Shown here: positions 18,287 through 26,447 of the stretch, in pieces
Layout: each line of letters begins with the position of its first letter
How positions within the stretch are numbered: the stretch's first letter is position 1
Source of the DNA: Orientia tsutsugamushi
GTDB lineage: Bacteria; Pseudomonadota; Alphaproteobacteria; Rickettsiales; Rickettsiaceae
Assembly (NCBI RefSeq): GCF_900327275.1
Contig: NZ_LS398548.1
Span: forward strand, 2,046,001-2,110,000
Length of the DNA stretch: 64,000 nucleotides
Reading direction: 5' to 3'
Translations under genes and position numbers: made by a program
Notes under the pieces: generated by a model
Database searches by the model: none
What the model saw: the letters and a program-made list of their open reading frames with translations, nothing else
Told to the model about the DNA's origin: nothing

Positions 18287-19777
18287 ATGATTACTAAACA
18301 AATATCGCAAAAAAGATACTTCGGAAAATTAATTACTAAGCAAGCTATGAAAGTAGAATCACAAGAAAATTTGCAAGCTGCAACATTATTATCAAAAATG
18401 GATGTATGCATAGAAAAAGTTGCCCAAGAATTATCTAGGGCAGAGCAAATAATAAAAAAGCAAGATATAAGGTTGCAAAAACTAAAATTAATACACAAGA
18501 CATTAGATAATCTTGAGTATGATGAGTTAAGTAAATTAATTAATGTGAAAGGAAAAAAAATCGAATGGCAGAAAACTTGGCAAACATTATTATCAAAAAT
18601 TGATGCCTGCATAGAAAAAATTGATCAAGAATTATCTAATGCAGAGCAAATAATAAAAGAGCAAGGTATAAGGTTACACCAACTAAAATCAATACACAAG
18701 ACATTAGATAATCTTGAGCATAATTACAACCAAAAAATATACCTAAAAGATGCTAATGCTTTTATTTCTGAACAGAAAGAAAATTATTTTGTACATTTAA
18801 TATTAAAAAAATTAGAAACACATAGATCAACTCTTGATACTGCTTTACAGATTTTGACAAGCAGCAAACTAAGCGCAGAAAATCGAGATATAAAAATTAG
18901 AGATTTACTTGATACTACATATAAAGCAGAAAATGTAAATAACTTAGAGGTAATACTTTGTGATACATTTAATATTATACATAAGGTAAAAAAGTTAATA
19001 GACAACACTAGTAAAACCAAAGATGGTGATGCTATTTTAGCACAACATGTACTTGAGATATTTGAGAAAATTGTTGCTAATCTGCAAAGTAATCAAATTA
19101 TTTTAGATTATGCAAAACAAAATCTAGGAAAGAGTTATTTAAAGTTATTTTCTGAAGATAAACAAGTAGATTTAAATTGTAGTTTAGAAAGCCTGAAAGA
19201 TCATAACACAGAAGATGTTCCTATCTTAAATAGCAAAACTGAAAAACTTGTTAATAAAGATGAAGAGATAGAAAATAATGAGATAATACATAAAAATTCC
19301 TCAACATATCTGCAAATATATAATTCAGACTTGAAAGAGATAAAAAGTATAATGCGTGATATAAAAGAGATAGCAGAAACAGAATATTCAAATGATGAGT
19401 GTAATAATGCTATTAAAAGAGCAGCAATAGAACAAATTGATACTTGCATTAGTAAATGTGACACTATTTGCAATCCTGAAAAGGAAAATCAAAATTCTGA
19501 TGGCGAAATTACGCTCGAAGAGTGGAAAAAAATGACAGAATGTACAAAAGAGAATAGCAAAACCGAGCAAAATAATCTTAATGAACACACAACTTTCTTT
19601 GATAAGGCTAAAGAAGCAGTTGTAACAGTTGCTTCTTCGTTTTTTAAACTATTTTTACCTATAGAAGTAAACAATAAAAATTCTGTTCATGAAACACAAG
19701 ATCTAGATATTTCAAGTAGTTTTGAATTATTAGATATAAATGAAAACGATACAGAAGCTATAGGAGAAGTTCTATAG
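18287..19777 (+). CDS. Coiled-coil protein with an internal duplication, function unknown
   Basis: Not recognised. It has 496 residues, no signal peptide and no membrane segment, and is highly charged and helical. Residues 34-79 and 101-146 are two copies of a 46-residue unit (LLSKMDVCIEKVAQELSRAE versus LLSKIDACIEKIDQELSNAE, both ending KTLDNLE), spaced 67 residues apart. Several more helical stretches with cysteines follow (QIDTCISKCDTIC near 385). The acidic tail ends SSSFELLDINENDTEAIGE. A clean long frame flanked by dead elements suggests it is under selection. Coiled-coil cytosolic proteins of this style in Rickettsiales are often secreted effectors, but nothing in the sequence proves that. 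Confidence 0.65.
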   Translation: MITKQISQKRYFGKLITKQAMKVESQENLQAATLLSKMDVCIEKVAQELSRAEQIIKKQDIRLQKLKLIHKTLDNLEYDELSKLINVKGKKIEWQKTWQTLLSKIDACIEKIDQELSNAEQIIKEQGIRLHQLKSIHKTLDNLEHNYNQKIYLKDANAFISEQKENYFVHLILKKLETHRSTLDTALQILTSSKLSAENRDIKIRDLLDTTYKAENVNNLEVILCDTFNIIHKVKKLIDNTSKTKDGDAILAQHVLEIFEKIVANLQSNQIILDYAKQNLGKSYLKLFSEDKQVDLNCSLESLKDHNTEDVPILNSKTEKLVNKDEEIENNEIIHKNSSTYLQIYNSDLKEIKSIMRDIKEIAETEYSNDECNNAIKRAAIEQIDTCISKCDTICNPEKENQNSDGEITLEEWKKMTECTKENSKTEQNNLNEHTTFFDKAKEAVVTVASSFFKLFLPIEVNNKNSVHETQDLDISSSFELLDINENDTEAIGEVL

Positions 19778-19801
19778 CTTCGTCCGTTTTTTATAAAAAA
19801 A

Positions 19802-19886
19802 GTTATAATAGTTTGGCTATCATTATGACCTAGCTATGCTTTTTGAAAAGTATATAATATAACTGTTTTATAGTAGCTTAGCTATA
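19802..19886. mobile_element. IS630-a-type MITE fragment
   Basis: Inverted ends GTTATAATAGTTTGGCTAT and CTGTTTTATAGTAGCTTAGC with GCTTTTTGAAAAGTATATAA between them. Short member of the family represented at 26166, 32529, 32978 and 35996. It lies 25 bases after the stop of the coiled-coil gene and could terminate its transcript. 19887-19987 is empty. Confidence 0.6.
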
Positions 19887-19987
19887 GTGCAGAATAGCTG
19901 AAGTTATTTTTCGACAAATCTATGTTTTCAATATTTATTGGTTAGGCTGATTATTCCTAAGTAATGAATTATTGTAAAAAATACCGG

Positions 19988-20185
19988 TCAGCTGCTCCCC
20001 ATATTATTAATAAAATTTAGATTTTTAATATGTTGTAGCTGCAAGGTAGCAAACATAAAGATCATTGAAACTACTAAAGCAAAAAATACAGATTGTAAAA
20101 TTGGAATCATACAAGCAGATATTTCACATGCTACTAAGTATGAAAATGACAGTTGCAATAGCGATCTGATTGGACGCATACTCAC
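19988..20185 (-). CDS. Possible small hydrophobic protein
   Basis: A 65-codon frame beginning GTG-AGT-ATG codes for MRPIRSLLQLSFSYLVACEI followed by a strongly hydrophobic segment (ILQSVFFALVVSMIFMFATL). Two membrane spans are possible. It lies about 30 bases downstream of the glutaredoxin gene on the same strand. The frame is open further upstream (KFSISRVHTNLVS), so it might be the remnant C-terminus of a larger transporter. I recognise no family. Confidence 0.3.
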   Translation of the reverse strand: MSMRPIRSLLQLSFSYLVACEISACMIPILQSVFFALVVSMIFMFATLQLQHIKNLNFINNMGSS

Positions 20186-20216
20186 TAGATTAGTATGAAC
20201 ACGTGATATAGAAAAT

Positions 20217-20600
20217 TTATTTCTGTGCTAATAACTCATCTAATTTGTCAGTATTATCAAGATCTTGTAATTGCATATATCCGCCAATAAATTGGCCATA
20301 TATAAATATATATGGTACAGTAGTTTGAGAAGTAGCCTGCTGCAATTTTTCGTGTAACTGTTGATTATTGCTAATATCTATTTCTTTAAATGATACTGAC
20401 TTTTGATTTAAAAGTGATTTTGCATTTAAGCAATATGGACATGTCGGTTTAGTGTAAATATAAATATTATCATCATCATAAATCATAAAATCCTCATCCT
20501 GTAACTCTGATTTTTTCATGTACTCTAGTATACCAGTTTTTTTTATAATAAAATATGATAAAATGATAGGTAGTATTACAATGATAAGAATTCTTTTCAT
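20217..20600 (-). CDS. Membrane-anchored glutaredoxin
   Basis: A dithiol glutaredoxin domain (residues 45-127) with active site CPYC at 54-57, the TVPYIFI cis-Pro motif and the GG glutathione-binding turn (GQFIGGYMQL). Unusual for GrxC, the first 44 residues form a hydrophobic anchor (about 4-19) and an acidic linker, so the catalytic domain is tethered to the inner membrane, and by the positive-inside rule (KR at the start) faces the periplasm. That would suit disulfide reduction for exported proteins or cytochrome c maturation, but this is inference. It starts with ATG and ends 32 bases before the next possible frame. Confidence 0.85.
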   Translation of the reverse strand: MKRILIIVILPIILSYFIIKKTGILEYMKKSELQDEDFMIYDDDNIYIYTKPTCPYCLNAKSLLNQKSVSFKEIDISNNQQLHEKLQQATSQTTVPYIFIYGQFIGGYMQLQDLDNTDKLDELLAQK

Positions 20601-20808
20601 TTAATTAAAAATTTAAGTGAATTTATTTTAAACCTATGCTTTAAAATAAATAATACAAGGAAGTTAAAAACTATGTCAAGACAAATGATTCTAATTATAT
20701 TTGATAGCAACCCTATAGTTGTTTATTCATATTTAGCTAAGTAGCTATACTATATTATGAATCAATTTATATGGTTGTATGATTTATGTCATGGCTTTAT
20801 TATTGTCT

Positions 20809-21237
20809 TTAGCTATTATGAAAGTCATATTTTTTCGAATTATAAAGCTTATCATATATTAATCCCAAGTTTGTAAGCTTTTGCATTTTATAAATATTAA
20901 TTAAATATCCTATCAACATTATTACTAAAGAACTTAAGATAAAAATATAGAGCTTATTTACTGATTGAATATTTATTAAATAAAATGATGTCAAAAAAAT
21001 AATAGTTAATGACAAAACTAAAAATATTAAATTTATTTTCTTAAATAAGCTGATAATTATATTTTGAGTATCATTTAACACCTGTTGATGTTTTTTCTTA
21101 TTTTCGATTGATTCACTGAATGCAGTGCGGTTTTGATACTGTATTTTATGGTTATATTCATTATTGCTATTTTTTGAATAACCTTTGTTTAACGTATTAT
21201 TATCATAAAAAAAATAACTGTGCTTTACTTGAGCCAT
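20809..21237 (-). CDS. Small membrane protein of unknown function
   Basis: The 142-residue protein has a polar, Asn/Lys/Tyr-rich N-terminus of about 60 residues, then two membrane helices (INLIFLVLSLTIIFLTSFYL and LYIFILSSLVIMLIGYLI) and a short polar tail. No signal peptide. It lies 98 bases downstream of the gene-transfer-agent cluster on the same strand, so it may be at the end of that transcript, but it matches no GTA component I know. 20601-20808 carries nothing visible. Confidence 0.5.
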   Translation of the reverse strand: MAQVKHSYFFYDNNTLNKGYSKNSNNEYNHKIQYQNRTAFSESIENKKKHQQVLNDTQNIIISLFKKINLIFLVLSLTIIFLTSFYLINIQSVNKLYIFILSSLVIMLIGYLINIYKMQKLTNLGLIYDKLYNSKKYDFHNS

Positions 21238-21335
21238 ATTAACTATTTCTTATAAATTTCTAAAACAAAATTATATTTTGAGAATCAATTTATTGTATAT
21301 AACTAGACTAAAAAAGTACATAATTAACTATTATT

Positions 21336-22148
21336 TTATTTAAAAGTTTTAAGAGTATCAATAAAAGGTTCTCCGCGGAAATTGATTGCATTGTTGAATT
21401 TTTGAATACAGTTGTTAAAAGTTTTATCGCATCCTATAGTTAATTTAATTTCTGAAGTATTATGTAAAAATTCAGGAATAGTAATACTGGTTTCAATAAT
21501 ACTATTATTATTCATTAATGGAGTGTTATAATGCTTAACAATGTTAAATTTATGTTGAGGAGAAAATACAGCCTTGCCATAAGCATAGTTTATAGCTTGT
21601 GGACAACAGTCAATAACTATAATATCGTTAGCTTGAATATTCTGAACTTTATAAGATTTTGTATACTGGTCGGTATTAATTTTACAATATTTATCTCCTA
21701 AATTTGCTCTGCAACTTTTGCTATATGTTTTTAATATAGTTTGATATAGCTTAATACCAATTGATGATAAAGAAAGGCAAAATTTAACTGTATCATGATT
21801 AACCTCAATACAATAGAAAGTAAAAAAATCATTATAAGATGTTTGATCAACAGTAATTAATATTTCAATTTTCAAATTATGAAGAATATGGTTATACGTT
21901 ATACCTTGTTTTTCAAAAATTCCTTCAATTTCCGCTATAGCCTCTCCTGAATCATTTAGGTTAATGCTATTTATTACTAACCCTGAGTTAGGTAAATATA
22001 GATTCTTACCAAGCAAAATTGATGTAGGAGATGAAGTTAAATATAATTTCTCTCCAGAGAATAAAGTAATTTTATAACAAAAGTCAATATTATTTGAATT
22101 ATTAATCTTATTAGCAAATTCATCAGAAAAAATACGCATAATTACCAA
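21336..22148 (-). CDS. GTA/phage tail protein, DUF2163 / BR0599 family (RcGTA gp13-like)
   Basis: In RcGTA this family forms part of the tail baseplate hub. The C-terminal signature is clear: CRANLGDKYCKINTDQYTKS, then GCDKTFNNCIQKFNNAINFR followed by GEPF. The cysteine pairs (CRANLGDKYC; GCDKTFNNC) resemble the metal-binding knobs seen in the family. About 266 residues counting from the internal Met (MRIFSDEFANK), the usual length. It follows the gp12-like gene with a 3-base gap. It is the last recognisable gene of the cluster; gp14 (cell-wall hydrolase) and gp15 are absent downstream. Confidence 0.82.
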   Translation of the reverse strand: MVIMRIFSDEFANKINNSNNIDFCYKITLFSGEKLYLTSSPTSILLGKNLYLPNSGLVINSINLNDSGEAIAEIEGIFEKQGITYNHILHNLKIEILITVDQTSYNDFFTFYCIEVNHDTVKFCLSLSSIGIKLYQTILKTYSKSCRANLGDKYCKINTDQYTKSYKVQNIQANDIIVIDCCPQAINYAYGKAVFSPQHKFNIVKHYNTPLMNNNSIIETSITIPEFLHNTSEIKLTIGCDKTFNNCIQKFNNAINFRGEPFIDTLKTFK

Positions 22149-22151
22149 CTT

Positions 22152-22754
22152 TTATATGACTTCAATTAATTCAAGATTACTTATTATAATGGTTTGATCT
22201 GAATTAACACTATAGACTAAGGAGTCATTATTGAAGCGCACTTGTACGTCGAATTGATAGGTAATATATAAGCTTTGAGTTAAATGGAGTGATTGATTAT
22301 TTCTAAAATATATAATTCCAGTATTATAATCAGCTTCAAATTCTACGATTGCATTATTTTCACTCTCTATTTTAACAGATCCTTTAACTGGTTTTGTAAT
22401 TTTACGGTAAGCAATTTCATAATCATCTTTATAAATTTTTGTTAATTGAAGCATATTGTTATCAATGAGCACGTGACTAATTGCTTGTTTACTAACAGTA
22501 AAATCAGCATAATCTTTTAACCGAAAGGAGAAAGCCTTGCCTTTTCTAGCTCGAAAAAAACTGTTAAGCAGATAAAGCTGCTCATTACTTAAATAACAAT
22601 TTTTAATAGTATATTTTTGTAGTGGATAGTGCCAGTTAATATATCTGTGCTCACGTCCTGATGCAGTTGAGATATGATATGTATTAAATACCGGTCCTCC
22701 ATGAGCATGCATTGCTATAAAATCAGGTATTTTAACATCATGAAAATTAGTCAT
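22152..22754 (-). CDS. GTA/phage tail protein, DUF2460 family (RcGTA gp12-like)
   Basis: Distal tail protein family. Conserved features: GGPVFNTYHISTASGREHRY, W then the YTIKNCYLS-x-LYLLNSFFRARKG block, and AFSFRLKDYADF; the C-terminal half is a beta-rich domain. The family is about 210 residues and this is 200, so complete. Its start overlaps the end of the gp8-like gene by 8 bases. In RcGTA gp9-gp11 lie between gp8 and gp12; here the junction is direct. Confidence 0.8.
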   Translation of the reverse strand: MTNFHDVKIPDFIAMHAHGGPVFNTYHISTASGREHRYINWHYPLQKYTIKNCYLSNEQLYLLNSFFRARKGKAFSFRLKDYADFTVSKQAISHVLIDNNMLQLTKIYKDDYEIAYRKITKPVKGSVKIESENNAIVEFEADYNTGIIYFRNNQSLHLTQSLYITYQFDVQVRFNNDSLVYSVNSDQTIIISNLELIEVI

Positions 22755-23172
22755 TATATCTTTCGCAATATTGTAAAATTGATTTATAATTTATATTAAA
22801 CCTATCTGTAATAAAGAGTTTGTCAGTATGCCATGATACACTTTGGAATCTAAGATTTATTACTGAATATCTGTTTTGTTGTTTTTCAAGGCGAAATGCA
22901 GTAATAACATTTAAAATTTGCTCTCCAAGTGCTATAATTCTATTAGTAGCTAGATCATTAGTAAAAAGAGCTATGTTAAAGCTCAATTCATAAGTTATTA
23001 AGCCCATGCTGGTTAAATTATTAGCTGTTAAAAATTCTACTGCTATAAATGGTGTAGGGCTATTTTTGTGAAAACCAAGGTAAATATTATTAACTTCTTT
23101 CCTTAGAATTGAATCAGCATTAAGTAAATTATATATGTCTGTTTGAAATTGCTGTAATACTAATAAATGCAT
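22747..23172 (-). CDS. GTA tail-completion protein, DUF3168 family (RcGTA gp8-like)
   Basis: A 141-residue protein with the family pattern: LQQFQTDIYNLLNADSILR, GFHKNSPTPFIAVEF, then LSFNIALFTNDLATNRIIAL and GEQILNVI. DUF3168 proteins sit at the head-tail junction and cap the tail tube. Start and stop overlap the neighbours by one and eight bases, showing tight translational coupling. Confidence 0.75.
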   Translation of the reverse strand: MHLLVLQQFQTDIYNLLNADSILRKEVNNIYLGFHKNSPTPFIAVEFLTANNLTSMGLITYELSFNIALFTNDLATNRIIALGEQILNVITAFRLEKQQNRYSVINLRFQSVSWHTDKLFITDRFNINYKSILQYCERYND

Positions 23173-23513
23173 TATGCTGGCTCTTTATTATGATGAAGCT
23201 CAAAAGCAAAAATTTCTAGGTTATGATTTTGCTCAAGTGGATTGATTATCCTGTGTATCTCAAATCTTCTTTGAGCAAATTTAATGCGCATATTAATACA
23301 GATGGCTGAGCTAAATCTTATGGTAAATAAATAGTAATCCTCTGTAGTTAAATTACCAAAAGTAAGATTTTGAGTGATTATTGGTTTATAACGATATAAA
23401 GCTTTTATTTCAGCAAAACATGATAAAACTTCAATCCATCTACTAGTATTACTTTCTTTTGCAAAAAAAGTGATATTATGCTTTAGCCTACTACTAAAAT
23501 TAATTATACTCAT
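23172..23513 (-). CDS. GTA head-tail joining protein (RcGTA gp7-like)
   Basis: 113 residues with the phage head-tail adaptor pattern: LKHNITFFAKESN, IEVLSCFAEIKALY, FTIRFSSAICINMRIKFAQR, and FEIHRIINPLEQNHNLEIF. The start codon shares one base with the stop of the preceding gene (TAATG). The beta-barrel fold expected of gp7/FII-type adaptors fits the alternating strands. Confidence 0.75.
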   Translation of the reverse strand: MSIINFSSRLKHNITFFAKESNTSRWIEVLSCFAEIKALYRYKPIITQNLTFGNLTTEDYYLFTIRFSSAICINMRIKFAQRRFEIHRIINPLEQNHNLEIFAFELHHNKEPA

Positions 23514-24058
23514 TATATTAATACTTTTTTATAGCTTTGATATATTTGGTTTATACTGGCAAATACCTTAGGTTCTATAATTCTTCGATCATATAACTCA
23601 CTTATATGTAGTAATATCCCAGGTTTAATCGCATTAATAATTGAAGGATCTGTAGTTAAAACAGTGTATTCAATTTTAAAGGACTGATTAATAAAGTCAT
23701 TGCTTGAAAATTGAATATTAGTGCTATTGCAACTTAACTGATAAAATTGTTGATCAATAATAGAATTATTACTACGATTTTTAACAGAAATAATTTTTTT
23801 TGCTGGCACAATTGGTAACAAAATCTTAAGACTTTTAACCTTTACAATTATATAGCAAACATTTTTTTCAATTAAATTAATGCGCAGGAATTTTTCTGCA
23901 TAGCTAATAGCAGCTATAGTTATTATATTCAAGATTGTGTTTTCCATCTCATTATGAAAGTTGCTACTATTTATACGTAGGTAAGTTTTAATTTCTGCTA
24001 TAGATAACATTTGTTGCTCATGTATCTTAGTAATATTGTAGTAACAATTTTCATTCAT
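23513..24058 (-). CDS. GTA head-tail connector (RcGTA gp6-like)
   Basis: 181 residues. The N-terminal LSIAEIKTYLRINSSNFHNE and AAISYAEKFLRINLI are typical of the phage gp6-like connector family (first helices binding the portal), followed by a beta region (LLPIVPAKKIISVKNR) and a C-terminal helix LHISELYDRRIIEP. The gene follows the capsid gene after 33 bases and keeps the order gp4-gp5-gp6-gp7-gp8. Confidence 0.72.
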   Translation of the reverse strand: MNENCYYNITKIHEQQMLSIAEIKTYLRINSSNFHNEMENTILNIITIAAISYAEKFLRINLIEKNVCYIIVKVKSLKILLPIVPAKKIISVKNRSNNSIIDQQFYQLSCNSTNIQFSSNDFINQSFKIEYTVLTTDPSIINAIKPGILLHISELYDRRIIEPKVFASINQIYQSYKKVLI

Positions 24059-24091
24059 AATGATTCAACTTTTTTGCCTAACGCTATTTTA

Positions 24092-25207
24092 TTACTGTTT
24101 AGTTTTAGTACTAAATTGCAAAATTTTTATTGCCTTAGAAACAACAATATCGCCTCCAACTCGCTTTACCGCATAAAATTTAACAAAAGGTTTTTCAGTA
24201 TATGGATCCCGTGTCATCTTAATATTGGCAGCGTGATCAACAATTTTATATGCTAGTTTAAAATCAGCTAATATAATAGGATAACATGGTATAGAGTCAT
24301 TGGTTAGCTGAGTGGTTGGCATATCGCTTGCACATATTACTGGTATTCCTAGGATTGTTTGTGGAAAATTTTGTGATAATTTAGGTTGCCAGATAAATCG
24401 ACCTGATGAGTCTTGAATAGTCTGAATTTTTGCTAGAGTAGTACGATGCATTAACAATGTTGAATTAGCGTGATAATAATCATCAAGTGAATTGATTAAC
24501 GATAACAATGCTTCAAGATCTATTTTATGGCATGGTATAATTTCAATACCATATTCTTCAGGATTATATAATATACCATGTGGCTGACTAATACCATTTC
24601 CTAAGATGAAACTCTTATTTTCAGCATTAGCAAAACTATCTTCTAATCGTTCAATTAGCCAGTTTTCAATATTGATATTAGAATCATCTAAAAGCTTTTG
24701 AGTAGCTTTAGGTTGAGCGTAGAGTTCATGTACTGCAATCTTACGGCGCAATAGAGTAGGAGACTTTGTTTCTGCCCTCTCATCTTGCTCTGCGACCCAG
24801 CCAGTTATGAATTCATTATCTTCGATTACTGTATCTAATGCACTGCTGGATATTAATTCGAGACTAGCAAGCTGACGCATAGGAGATTTATGTTTAATTC
24901 CACCAACAATTTTTTGATGTAAAGTTGGTTGTACTAAGTAACAGCCTTCTTTTTCACTGCCAGCACTCAGTTGACTTGATTTAGTAGTAAGTTCTCCAAA
25001 TCTGATGAATTCATTTAATCCATTATGACTATCATTGGAGTTAATTTGGTTGTTAGTTAAAATATCTTGCCTAGCTATTATGGTTTCTAGGTTATGTATT
25101 TTAGTTTCCAGGTTATGGATCATGTTTTTAGATACTAATTCATTTTTATATTTACACCAATCATTGGATAATTCCAAAATTTTGTTATTAATTTGTTCGA
25201 TTTGCAT
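24092..25207 (-). CDS. HK97-type major capsid protein (RcGTA gp5-like)
   Basis: 371 residues. An N-terminal helical scaffold segment (about 1-75, with a heptad repeat of MIHNLETKIHNLE) is expected to be removed by the prohead protease. The mature part has the HK97 capsid pattern: GCYLVQPTLHQKIVGGIKHK, AEQDERAETKSPTL, ELYAQPKATQKLLDDSNINI, LGNGISQPHGIL, and LGIPVICASDMP. There are no signs of degeneration. It lies directly behind the protease gene, the standard packaging of this module. Confidence 0.9.
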   Translation of the reverse strand: MQIEQINNKILELSNDWCKYKNELVSKNMIHNLETKIHNLETIIARQDILTNNQINSNDSHNGLNEFIRFGELTTKSSQLSAGSEKEGCYLVQPTLHQKIVGGIKHKSPMRQLASLELISSSALDTVIEDNEFITGWVAEQDERAETKSPTLLRRKIAVHELYAQPKATQKLLDDSNINIENWLIERLEDSFANAENKSFILGNGISQPHGILYNPEEYGIEIIPCHKIDLEALLSLINSLDDYYHANSTLLMHRTTLAKIQTIQDSSGRFIWQPKLSQNFPQTILGIPVICASDMPTTQLTNDSIPCYPIILADFKLAYKIVDHAANIKMTRDPYTEKPFVKFYAVKRVGGDIVVSKAIKILQFSTKTKQ

Positions 25208-25218
25208 GATATTGATTA

Positions 25219-25773
25219 TTATTGAGTTATGTTGTTTAGCGACTTTTGCGCTTCAATTAATGAATTTAATATGGTAACAAGCTGATTAGAGCTAATAACA
25301 TCGTATTGGGATGCATGTTTACAGTTTCGTATTTTAGCATGTTTATTTGCAGGAAAAGTAACCAAACTTACTTCCCATAATAATGCAGATTTTATTATTC
25401 TATTTCCCTTTCTGTTATAACTAGAATCTTCAATAGTAAAACCAATGCTAAAATTGTTAATTACTCCCTGTTGAATTAATGCTATAGCTTCTTTGCCTTT
25501 TTGAATATGTTGGTTAATACTTGCATCAACTCTAACTCCGTATTCATCTTCTTCTATATTAGTAATTAAGCCAATAGGAGAAGCAATATTATGTTGCCAT
25601 AGTAATTTAATATCAGATAGATATCGATGATGAATATTTTTAAATGCTCCTTTAAGAATATAGTCTCCAGAACTGTCGACAAGATTAAAAACAGTAGCAT
25701 ATCCGCTAATAATGACATTATCGTGATTAACTGCTTTGATAATTAAATTAGTCTTATAATTGTTGCTATCCAC
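25219..25773 (-). CDS. HK97-family prohead protease (RcGTA gp4-like)
   Basis: Serine protease (Pfam Peptidase_S78 / U35) that trims the capsid scaffold. GYATVFNLVDSSGDYILKGA opens the domain; the catalytic His is likely in LLWQHN and the Ser in NFSIGF, followed by LWEVSLVTFPANKHAKI. 184 residues, full length. It begins with GTG at 25773, chosen because GGAGATAAG lies 5 bases upstream. It is the first gene of the cluster; no portal (gp3) or terminase (gp2) precedes it. Confidence 0.87.
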   Translation of the reverse strand: MDSNNYKTNLIIKAVNHDNVIISGYATVFNLVDSSGDYILKGAFKNIHHRYLSDIKLLWQHNIASPIGLITNIEEDEYGVRVDASINQHIQKGKEAIALIQQGVINNFSIGFTIEDSSYNRKGNRIIKSALLWEVSLVTFPANKHAKIRNCKHASQYDVISSNQLVTILNSLIEAQKSLNNITQ

Positions 25774-26165
25774 TATTACTTATCTCCATAATGGTTATTA
25801 AGTAGTTGGTACTATACTCAATAATATGGTATGCACTAATAGCTAATATATAAAATTCGTATTTTGATTTACTAATTAAACCTGAAGAATTTTTTAGAAA
25901 GTATTTTTAAGCATGAAAAGCAATGTTATAAAATCTGCAAAAAGGAGTATGAGTTAAAATTATGCTTGCTGCGAAATAAAAAATTAGTTAATATGATCAA
26001 AATTGATATAGCTATAATTATTTTTATTATTTTGCGGAAGATCTAATGATATTTATGTACAACTTTTTCTTATAGAAAATAATGCATATCTAATTTCAGA
26101 CTAATTTTATTACATGCAATACTCTATAACTTCTGAGATCATATCTATATCTCATTAATTTACAA
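25774..26165. other. Intergenic stretch upstream of the GTA cluster
   Basis: No gene, RNA gene or known repeat seen. A promoter for the GTA cluster must lie here, but in such AT-rich DNA (several TATAAT-like words) no single one can be chosen. Confidence 0.3.
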
Positions 26166-26273
26166 TATAGCTAAGCTACTATAAAACAGTTATATTATAT
26201 ACTTTTTGAAAAGCCTATCTAGATCATAGAGATAGCTGAACTATTATCACTGTTTTATAATAGTTTGGCTATA
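26166..26273. mobile_element. IS630-a-derived MITE, about 108 bp
   Basis: Begins TATAGCTAAGCTACTATAAA and ends with AGTTTGGCTATA; the halves are imperfect inverted repeats, and TA dinucleotides flank it. Same family as 32529-32633 and 32978-33086, with shared interior AAAGCCTATCTAGATCATAG-type sequence. 26274-26447 holds nothing else. Confidence 0.8.
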
Positions 26274-26447
26274 TACATAAATTTATAACAGACTACTTTG
26301 CTCACTGTTTTTAAGTTATGCTTGCTCACATAGTTATGGATCATAGTAACATTTAGGAAAGTTGAAGAATTGAATAATGCATTGCAATATTCTTGCTACT
26401 ATCAAGTTATTATTTTGCAATTCACACAAACAATATAATTTACTCTG

